From Candidatus Methanophagales archaeon (GTDB lineage Archaea > Halobacteriota > Syntropharchaeia > Alkanophagales > Methanospirareceae), in assembly GCA_014061035.1 (NCBI GenBank), contig JACGMN010000066.1, positions 1 to 6,658 on the forward strand: 6,658 nucleotides of DNA, read 5' to 3'. The number at the start of each line of letters is the position of its first letter. Position 1 is the first letter of the stretch. Position numbers and translations under genes: made by a program. This document shows positions 1 to 5,119 of this stretch, one piece after another. The notes below the pieces were generated by a model, which did no database searches, was not told the origin of the DNA, and saw only the letters and a list, made by a program, of their open reading frames with translations.

Positions 1-37
1 TCCATTCATCTTTTCCATCAGAATTCTTTTGTTATAG

Positions 38-223
38 TCAATCCGATACCACACACATAAGTCTCCTCCCATACTCATCTGGAGATAGACCATCCAACCA
101 TTGATGCGGAGCATCATTGTATTCTGATAATAGATTGCCATCTTCCGACACATCCTTCGTATAGAAGTAGGCACTAAGATTTGTATAAGGTATGTTGCAT
201 ATCAGGACGGCAACAACGTTTAT
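38..223 (-). pseudogene. Possible degraded transposase/integrase C-terminal fragment
   Basis: The minus strand below aIF6 is open for 61 codons to a TGA at 40-38, but no ATG opens it; the only usual start is a GTG at 151. Its end reads SEYNDAPHQWLDGLSPDEYG. This resembles the C-terminal tail of rve-type transposases, whose pattern is roughly YN..xPHQxLxGxTPxEY. The match is short and there is no catalytic D-D-E part in the window, so if the identification is right this is a 3' remnant. An overlapping minus-strand frame stays open to the window edge (start ATG near 139) and resembles nothing I know. Archaea often have ribosomal protein L18a/LX here; I see no sign of it. Confidence 0.3.
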
Positions 224-954
224 TCATAAAATCCCAGGGTATCCACAATCCTTCTTAACTCCGCACCCGTCGTCTCATCTCCGGTAGTGTAGCCTTTTGT
301 ATTCGCGAGTAGCGCAGTACCTATTAATGGCACTCCGTAATTAACACTTCCTATTCCTACAGGTAACTCGAATATATCTTCTAAAAACTCTAATTCTGCA
401 TTCGAGGCATTTTTATGCACTAAAACTCCTTTGTTCGTCGCTACCGCCGCCATCCCCACGGTTTTTAACCCACCGATTCTGCCTTTATGAACCTCCACTT
501 CAAGTGTCTCCTTCACAATATCCTCCGTCTTCTCCGGTAATTGCGGATGAACTAAGGCGACCGTATCGTTTGCAATTATGATATTTCCAGCAGCGTTCAT
601 CAGGTCTCCGGGCGGCAGTCTGCGGAGTCTTACCTTTAGTCCTAACCCTTTTGTAAAATCCGCTATCCTTTGGATCTCGCTATCCTGCGTGTACGGAGAA
701 AAGAGAAAACCATTCGAGTTTCCAACTGCTAAACAACCGTTTAGAAATGTCTCCGCGATAGTGGTCCTCAATGCTTTCACCACTAAAGCGCGTTCCACAT
801 CCACGACAAATCTATTAGATGCATGCGGAGGTAAGAGAACAACGGATTCAGTGCAAGTCAGAAAAATACCTATATACGAGCTGCCATCGTGGTTGAATAA
901 CCTCTTCAACTTTAACCTGTTCTCGTTCTTCTCCTCCACCACTCGCCCCTTCAT
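220..954 (-). CDS. eif6: Translation initiation factor aIF6 (ribosome anti-association factor)
   Basis: This is the archaeal homologue of eIF6, which binds the large ribosomal subunit and prevents premature joining with the small subunit. The 244 residues span the whole pentein-type fold. Recognisable family segments are GSSYIGIF (24-31), AVGNSNGFL (76-84), AGNIIIANDTVALVHP (122-137), GMAAVATNKG (167-176) and the C-terminal TTGAELRRI...LGF (228-242). Archaeal members are usually about 220 residues, and the family normally begins just before the residue-20 region. The first 15 residues are therefore an extension, or the true start is internal (for example TTG at 909); no clear Shine-Dalgarno precedes the ATG at 954. 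The gene follows eL31 by 38 bases, in the eL39-eL31-aIF6 order common in archaea, and was probably co-transcribed with them. Confidence 0.95.
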   Translation of the reverse strand: MKGRVVEEKNENRLKLKRLFNHDGSSYIGIFLTCTESVVLLPPHASNRFVVDVERALVVKALRTTIAETFLNGCLAVGNSNGFLFSPYTQDSEIQRIADFTKGLGLKVRLRRLPPGDLMNAAGNIIIANDTVALVHPQLPEKTEDIVKETLEVEVHKGRIGGLKTVGMAAVATNKGVLVHKNASNAELEFLEDIFELPVGIGSVNYGVPLIGTALLANTKGYTTGDETTGAELRRIVDTLGFYE

Positions 955-992
955 CAGTTACGCTAATATCATATCCCCTATTCTATCCTATT

Positions 993-1262
993 CTATTCAA
1001 GAAGCACAGCCGTAATTACGCCCTTTTTTTCCGTCACCCGCACGCGTATCTTAGAAGGAGGCTTCTTCGAGCCGCGTTCCCAGACCTTCACGTTTATTCC
1101 GCTATCCAATACAATACGATCAGATTTTGTATGCCGCTCTAAATATTCTAGTATCAACCTTATTGCCCGGTTGCTCCGCTTCCACCGTGGTGCTTTCTTC
1201 ACCGCTCTCAGCGGTATTGTATATATACGTTCGCTTATCCCTCCACTTCTTTCTTTTACCAT
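993..1262 (-). CDS. rpl31e: 50S ribosomal protein eL31 (L31e)
   Basis: eL31 is a large-subunit protein near the peptide exit tunnel. The 89-residue product has the family signature: ERIYTIPLR (11-19), APRWKRSNRAIR (24-35), then WERGSKKPPSKIRVRV (61-76) and a C-terminal beta strand. The length equals that of typical archaeal eL31. I place the start at the ATG at 1262, with AAGGAG at 1280-1275 upstream (spacer about 12). The frame stays open to a GTG at 1385, but those 41 extra codons overlap the 3' half of the eL39 gene in another frame, so the extension is an artefact. The gene lies 29 bases after the eL39 stop and 38 bases before aIF6 and ends in TAG. Confidence 0.94.
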   Translation of the reverse strand: MVKERSGGISERIYTIPLRAVKKAPRWKRSNRAIRLILEYLERHTKSDRIVLDSGINVKVWERGSKKPPSKIRVRVTEKKGVITAVLLE

Positions 1263-1291
1263 CTCTGATAGATACTCCTTTACAGTTACAA

Positions 1292-1450
1292 TTATACCTT
1301 TAGCTTTGTCCACCGCCTGTGCCGCCGTTTCGGATGCGTTGTCACGTTGCGGTTCGTCTTTGCCATTATCCCTGCAGGAATTCACCTATTATATTTATTA
1401 GCTTTAGTAAGCCGGATCTTCCTGACGTTTGTATTCTTCCCACTTGCCAT
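1292..1450 (-). pseudogene. rpl39e: Ribosomal protein eL39 (L39e) gene with in-frame TGA
   Basis: Reading from ATG 1450 (or the adjacent ATG 1453) to TAA 1294-1292 gives 52 codons that align along the full length of eL39, a small basic protein lining the exit tunnel. The first part contains KNTNVRKIRLTKANKYNR (codons 5-22). Codon 23 is TGA (1384-1382). The frame then resumes with IPAGIMAKTNRNVTTHP (24-40) and KRRHRRWTKLKV (41-52). Archaeal eL39 usually has Arg (or similar) at the TGA position, followed by VPAWVIVKTNRRVTTHPKRRHWRRSKLK, so a single CGA-to-TGA change would explain it. Other conserved positions also differ: the Trp of PAW is Gly, and HWRR appears as HRRW. It may be a nonsense-mutated gene, a sequencing error, readthrough, or a split gene restarting at ATG 1366. 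Position directly before eL31 supports the identity. Confidence 0.8.
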
Positions 1451-1542
1451 CATAACATTAATAACATTATTTTTATATATTATAAGTATATTTAATCAAA
1501 CAAAAAAAAAGCATCGTGTTTGGGAATTAAGGGTATACAACA
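1451..1542. promoter_or_regulatory. Divergent AT-rich promoter region (eL39 operon / queD)
   Basis: This gap between divergent genes is strongly AT-rich. On the minus strand TATATAAAA (1479-1471) lies about 20-25 bases before the eL39 ATGs, which is the spacing expected for an archaeal TATA box feeding a nearly leaderless transcript. On the plus strand TTTATATA (1472-1479) or the TATA-like stretch at 1483-1494 could serve queD and would give a leader of roughly 30-40 bases. The two boxes overlap. The transcription starts are inferred from spacing only. Confidence 0.5.
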
Positions 1543-1899
1543 ATGAAATTGGGAGTCTCAGCAGATTTCAGTGCAGCGCATTCGCTATCACGACATCTGG
1601 GTAAATGCAAAAACTTGCATGGGCATACGTATAAAGTTGATGTCGTAGTAGAAGGCGAGAAGAGGGAAGATACAGGGTGTGTAGCGGATTTTGCAGATAT
1701 AAAAGCAGTGATAGAGGACGTAATTGTGCTTGTAGATCATAAGTATCTTAATGAGATAATTCACTATCCAACGACCGAGAATATAGCGTTGTTCATTAAA
1801 GCAGAGATAGAGAAGCGGTTGAACGGCTCAAATTTAGCCGTCACGCTCCGATCGATAAAAATATGGGAAGGAAAAGAGAAGTGGGTGATGGTAGAGTAG
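1543..1899 (+). CDS. queD: 6-carboxytetrahydropterin synthase / 6-pyruvoyltetrahydropterin synthase family (QueD-like)
   Basis: The 118-residue protein is a complete single T-fold domain of the PTPS/QueD family. Zinc ligands are His13 (in AAHS), His26 and His28 (in NLHGHTY). The catalytic Cys22 precedes them in a CxxxHGH arrangement, which is the QueD/PTPS-I type and not the PTPS-III type with Glu. Asp65-His66 supply the Asp/His pair, PTTEN (76-80) is the conserved substrate-site motif, and Glu109 in WEG is the pterin-anchoring residue. QueD converts dihydroneopterin triphosphate to 6-carboxy-tetrahydropterin on the way to preQ0, the precursor of archaeosine in archaeal tRNA. Because queC and queE are not in the window, a pterin role cannot be excluded. 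The gene is monocistronic here, divergent from the ribosomal cluster, and has only a weak upstream AAGGG (1528-1532). Confidence 0.88.
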   Translation: MKLGVSADFSAAHSLSRHLGKCKNLHGHTYKVDVVVEGEKREDTGCVADFADIKAVIEDVIVLVDHKYLNEIIHYPTTENIALFIKAEIEKRLNGSNLAVTLRSIKIWEGKEKWVMVE

Positions 1900-1968
1900 A
1901 ATAGACTACAAATAAATTTCAATCATGGAATTCAAAATTAGGATGTTTATACAAATGCAGATAGGAAA

Positions 1969-2646
1969 CTACCTTGCCTCCTCGAAGCTAATTAGATTTA
2001 ACTCATACCGAAGGTTCATAGGTTCGTAAGAGAAGAAACCCTCTACAATTATCCTAGCTCCCTCTTGCAATTCTGAGATCGCGATACTCATATCCTTATC
2101 CCTGAGCACCACCCTCATTCGATGCCCGCCGATTTCACTGCTACGAAGAAAAAAACTCCGCGTGAAGCGATCATCGATGTAACCCACGACACGTATCTTT
2201 CTGCCATCATACCTACCTGGATCTACTGCTATCTGTGATATAAAAGTGATATTACTCTCCTGCTTCGGCGATACTCTTCTTATTGTGTCTTCAGAGACGA
2301 CGAGCTGTATATCGCCACGGAATGTCCCCACTCTGCCTTCCACCTCTATCTTATCGCCGTAGCTCAAATTTAATAGTCCTGGTCCCGGTCCTGATCCTGT
2401 TCTTACAAATAACGGCAGCTCCGTCCGGGCTTTGCCTCCTGTAATTGCCATTACCACATTACCAGCCTCTGTAATCCGGAATTCTCTGATGAATCCTGTT
2501 GTCCGTATCTCTGCACCTTTATGGTGTGCAACATCATCCAGAGAGACTAATGGCGGATCTACAAGCAATAAGATACCGTAGAGAGTGAAAATACCGATAA
2601 AGGAGAAAATAATAGCTATCTTCCCTATGTTATCCATCCATACCAT
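1969..2646 (-). CDS. Membrane-anchored protein with two predicted OB-fold domains
   Basis: The 225-residue protein has one N-terminal hydrophobic helix (about residues 8-29) and then a soluble part with two similar beta-rich modules. Module 1 (about 35-125) has ...GFIREFRIT... and ...GDKIEVEGRVGTFRGDIQL.... Module 2 (about 133-222) has GRKIRVVGYIDDRF and GARIIVEGFFSYEP. The recurring 'hydrophobic-x-GxI' and 'GxxIxVEGxx' strands are typical of OB folds of the tRNA_anti/nucleic-acid-binding type, so a tandem OB protein is inferred. The ligand and function are unknown, and a location outside or inside the membrane cannot be fixed by eye. An alternative start is the ATG at 2637. It converges on the queD-like gene with 69 bases between the two stops. 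A TATA-like TTATAAAA lies at 2700-2693. Confidence 0.7.
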   Translation of the reverse strand: MVWMDNIGKIAIIFSFIGIFTLYGILLLVDPPLVSLDDVAHHKGAEIRTTGFIREFRITEAGNVVMAITGGKARTELPLFVRTGSGPGPGLLNLSYGDKIEVEGRVGTFRGDIQLVVSEDTIRRVSPKQESNITFISQIAVDPGRYDGRKIRVVGYIDDRFTRSFFLRSSEIGGHRMRVVLRDKDMSIAISELQEGARIIVEGFFSYEPMNLRYELNLISFEEAR

Positions 2647-2733
2647 ATATTTATAGCCCCGTAATTCTTATCCTAGCACCTTTTAATTTAGGTTTTATAA
2701 TATATTTAATTTTATCACTACAGGTGTTATCCG

Positions 2734-2967
2734 CTAAACGATCTCTGACATTTCCAGTTCTCCATAATCTATCTTTCTAATCCCCGAGATTTTAGCAGCC
2801 AGGTCCATAACAACGTTTTTTCCATCCTGAATCTCTTTTAGTTCCTTGACTATTGAGTTGTATTGATATGGCAGAAGGAGGATTACAACATCACCATCTT
2901 TTGAGGCGCAGAGAAAACAATGGTATGTTTTGATTTTTACTGATACCGGTGAGATACATAAAAGTAT
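2734..2967 (-). pseudogene. Start-less remnant of an unidentified gene
   Basis: This minus-strand stretch is open for 77 codons down to a TAG at 2736-2734, bounded upstream by TAA at 2970-2968. No ATG or GTG occurs until an ATG about 30 codons from the end. The composition looks like real protein: KDGDVVILLLPYQYNSIVKE is followed by LKEIQDGKNVVMDLAAK. The pattern 'GDVVILLLPY...(K)VVMDLA' weakly recalls the beta-alpha-beta part of NAD(P)-binding oxidoreductases such as F420-dependent NADP reductases, but I cannot name a family with confidence. The upstream half is missing and is replaced by the promoter region of the secreted-protein operon. A decayed gene fragment is the best reading. Confidence 0.4.
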
Positions 2968-3026
2968 TTATATAGTACAAAATATTAAGAATTTATAGAA
3001 TGTAAGAATTAAGGGGGAAAAGTGAT
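2965..3026 (+). promoter_or_regulatory. Promoter and ribosome-binding region of the cohesin/dockerin operon
   Basis: TATTTATATAG at 2965-2975 is a good archaeal TATA-box candidate. A start about 25 bases downstream (near 3000) would give a leader of roughly 35 bases. GTGAT at 3022-3026, within AAAAGTGATAT, fits the anti-Shine-Dalgarno with a 6-base spacer to the ATG at 3033. A GGGGG run (3013-3017) lies further upstream. The remainder of the gap 2647-3032 holds only the minus-strand gene remnant and the promoter of the OB-fold gene. Confidence 0.5.
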
Positions 3027-3032
3027 ATAGAT

Positions 3033-3983
3033 ATGAGTAAAAAAATAAGTAAAAGTATAAGCAAGGGAAGTAGAAAGGGCGTTTTAGCCTACGGAGTGAT
3101 TCTATGCATCGCTTCTTTGGCGATAGCGATCACGATATTGGCGGCGATAGCGCCGCAAGTGGAGGCAGAAGAGAGAGTGGTTGTCGCGGTAAATGCGCCG
3201 GCTGTGGTAGAAATAGGCGAGAGATTTGTAGCGCGAATAGATGTAGATAATGTAACGGACCTCAACTCAGGGCAGTTCGACCTCTCTTTCGATCCCCGCG
3301 TGGTGAACGTAACCGCGGTGAAGGATGGGGAGATAGAAGGTGAAGTAGTGTCAGCGTTTAAGTGGCAGTTCGTTGATTATGACACCGTTCGTGTGCTTGT
3401 GAGGATGCCGATGGGCGTAGGAGTGACCGGTTCTGGCTACTTAGCAGAAGTCAAGTTCGAGGTAAAAGGCGAGAGCGGAGATAAAAGTGCCTTAGCGTTA
3501 TCCAGAGGACTGCTCGTAGATACGGAAGCCAAGAAGATAAACGCGGAATGGATGGACGATAAAGTCACTGTTGGTTTAATCATCTTCGATACAGGGGCAG
3601 GCACGTTTCCAAGTATATCAGGGACGCACGAAGGAATAATTATTCCAGCTATAGATATCGTGGTTCACAAGATGTATACCTATCCCTCCATAGGCACCGG
3701 TGGGCATTCAGTATACGTGAGGATATGGAATGATGAACTGGAACTAAATGAGAGCGCTACCTGGGACGGTTTTATAGGAGATTGGCATAATATCGTTTTC
3801 TGCGAACCATTTACGTTGTATGCAGGAAAAACCTACAACTTCATCATTGAAACTGGCTCTTACCCGCAGATTCATCATACCGATGTATTAAATGTAGCTG
3901 GTGGAACAATCAAATGTAAAGGATTCACAGATGCGAATGGGCACGCTCATGACAACTGGATTCCCGCGATAAAACTATGGTAG
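3033..3983 (+). CDS. Secreted cohesin-domain protein with C-terminal His/Trp-rich archaeal domain
   Basis: The 316-residue protein starts with a very basic segment (residues 1-15) and a hydrophobic helix (about 17-40) ending near VEAEE, which fits a Sec signal sequence or anchor. Residues about 48-181 form a cohesin domain: NAPAVVEIGERF, VTDLNSGQFDLSFDP (75-88), and the late GSGYLAEVKFEVKG (133-146). Cohesins bind dockerin domains. The remaining 185-316 form a separate domain with a distinctive run of FDTGAGTFPSISGTH (185-199), GTGGHSVYVRIWN (221-233), GDWHNI (249-254), YPQIHH (277-282) and DANGHAHDNWIPAI (300-313). I recognise this as a recurrent domain of archaeal secreted proteins with unknown function. 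It is followed after 54 bases by a second, paralogous cohesin gene. There is no C-terminal anchor, so it is either released or held by its N-terminal helix. It ends in TAG. Confidence 0.85.
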   Translation: MSKKISKSISKGSRKGVLAYGVILCIASLAIAITILAAIAPQVEAEERVVVAVNAPAVVEIGERFVARIDVDNVTDLNSGQFDLSFDPRVVNVTAVKDGEIEGEVVSAFKWQFVDYDTVRVLVRMPMGVGVTGSGYLAEVKFEVKGESGDKSALALSRGLLVDTEAKKINAEWMDDKVTVGLIIFDTGAGTFPSISGTHEGIIIPAIDIVVHKMYTYPSIGTGGHSVYVRIWNDELELNESATWDGFIGDWHNIVFCEPFTLYAGKTYNFIIETGSYPQIHHTDVLNVAGGTIKCKGFTDANGHAHDNWIPAIKLW

Positions 3984-4022
3984 GTAATTTTCGTGAAGGA
4001 TAAGTGGAAGTAGGAAGGTAAA

Positions 4023-4030
4023 GAGGTAAG
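4023..4030 (+). promoter_or_regulatory. Shine-Dalgarno site of second cohesin gene
   Basis: GAGGTAAG lies 7 bases before the ATG at 4038 and decides that start. An ATG at 4033 is out of frame and meets TGA after one further codon. Confidence 0.6.
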
Positions 4031-4037
4031 AAATGAA

Positions 4038-5108
4038 ATGAAAAGAAAAGTAGGAGAAAAAGGAAAAGATAGCAAAAGGAGCTATATACTAAAGGTAGGT
4101 ACAACCGTTTTTATTGTTGCAATAGCGGTTACGATGCTTGTAGTTGCTCCAGCAATGGCAGAAGCAGAGGCAGTGGAAGTTAGAGTTAATGCACCTGAGT
4201 ATGTATATGCAGGAGCGAGTTTTGTCGTTACTATAGATATAACAGATGTAACCGACCTCAATTCGGCACAGTTCTGCCTGTTGTTTGACCCTGGCGTGAT
4301 AACAGTAAGGGAGGTAAAGAGAGGGGAAATAAACGGAGAGGCCTTTAAGTTTTTTGAGTACCGCTCCATTGCTGAAGACACCATGAGGGTAATTGCTCTT
4401 ATGGATTTTGGGAAGGGAGTGGATGGCTCAGGATATTTAGCAACGATTGTCTTTGATGCAGTAGGAAAAGAGGGAGAGAAAAGCGAGTTAAGTCTTTCTG
4501 AGGGTGTACTTTTTAATAGCACTGTTGAGAACATACCCGCAGAATGGATTCGCTCCGAGATAAGAATAAGAATAAAGGAGGAGAAAATAGGGGTATGCCT
4601 GAATCAAGAGGAAGCGGAAGTCCGCGAAGAAGTTCTACCAGGATTTCCAGTCATAACTGCCTGGAACCCCGTGGAAGCAGTAGTGAAGAACATAGAGAAC
4701 GAGTCAAGAACTTTTAACATCACAGTGGACCATAAAGTAGATATTAGCTGGCAGATAAATGGTACCGAGGTGCAAAGAAATGAAAGTACACGAGAGGCAG
4801 TCTTTACGAAGGCGAATGCTGTTCCCGGAACCTGGAATGTATCCGTAATAGCAACTAACACAACTACGGAATTATCCGATATGCAGACGTGGATATGGAA
4901 CGTAACACCTACTGCTGCTGTGATACCGACACCAGTACCTGAGCCAGAAGCGGAGATTGAAGAAGTATTGCCTGCACCTGAGCCAGCGCAAATACCGGTA
5001 GCAGAAGAACCAGCACCAGCACCAAAACTGCCAGGATTCCAGGCGGTATTCGCGATAGGTGTGATCGTAGCAGTAGCATATATTTTGATGAAAAAGATTA
5101 GGAGGTGA
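4038..5108 (+). CDS. Cell-surface cohesin protein with Ig-like domain and PGF-CTERM anchor
   Basis: The 356-residue protein has a signal sequence (basic 1-14, hydrophobic 19-40, likely cleavage near AMAEAEA). A cohesin domain follows at about 46-180, with VTDLNSAQFCLLFDP (71-85) and GSGYLATIVFDAVG (130-143), paralogous to that of the upstream gene. An Ig-like domain lies at about 203-290 (SRTFNITV, ISWQINGTEVQ, GTWNVSVIA, MQTWIWNVT), of a kind common in methanogen surface proteins. A Pro/Glu/Ala-rich stalk (291-331) precedes LPGFQAVFAIGVIVAVAYIL and the basic KKIRR tail. That tripartite PGF-hydrophobic-basic ending is the PGF-CTERM signal processed by archaeosortase A, which lipid-anchors proteins at the cell surface. 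Seven NxS/T sequons (near 221, 227, 241, 248, 267, 274, 288) suggest N-glycosylation. It is probably the anchoring scaffold for the dockerin protein encoded next. Confidence 0.9.
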   Translation: MKRKVGEKGKDSKRSYILKVGTTVFIVAIAVTMLVVAPAMAEAEAVEVRVNAPEYVYAGASFVVTIDITDVTDLNSAQFCLLFDPGVITVREVKRGEINGEAFKFFEYRSIAEDTMRVIALMDFGKGVDGSGYLATIVFDAVGKEGEKSELSLSEGVLFNSTVENIPAEWIRSEIRIRIKEEKIGVCLNQEEAEVREEVLPGFPVITAWNPVEAVVKNIENESRTFNITVDHKVDISWQINGTEVQRNESTREAVFTKANAVPGTWNVSVIATNTTTELSDMQTWIWNVTPTAAVIPTPVPEPEAEIEEVLPAPEPAQIPVAEEPAPAPKLPGFQAVFAIGVIVAVAYILMKKIRR

Positions 5109-5109
5109 T
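5101..5109 (+). promoter_or_regulatory. Perfect Shine-Dalgarno overlapping upstream stop codon
   Basis: GGAGGTGAT is fully complementary to the 3' end of archaeal 16S rRNA. Its TGA (5106-5108) is also the stop codon of the upstream cohesin gene. It sits 10 bases before ATG 5120, which makes that ATG the start of the dockerin gene and argues against the GTG inside the site (5105). The arrangement supports coupled translation. Confidence 0.8.
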
Positions 5110-5119
5110 AATAAAAAAA

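Noticed and set aside
578..1015. Plus-strand open frame of 145 codons across aIF6
   Set aside because: It is antisense to a clearly conserved gene and its translation shows no family features.
1382..1384. Selenocysteine at the eL39 TGA
   Set aside because: eL39 has no cysteine or redox role at this position, no SECIS-like hairpin is evident, and the relatives' residue is Arg or similar.
1263..1385. N-terminal extension of eL31 from a GTG at 1385
   Set aside because: These bases encode the 3' half of eL39 in another frame, and the ATG at 1262 gives the normal eL31 length.
4082..4534. Minus-strand open frame over the second cohesin gene
   Set aside because: Ser/Thr-rich shadow of the cohesin reading frame, with no motif.
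5105..5119. GTG at 5105 as start of the dockerin gene
   Set aside because: It lies inside the Shine-Dalgarno that serves ATG 5120 and would lack a site of its own.
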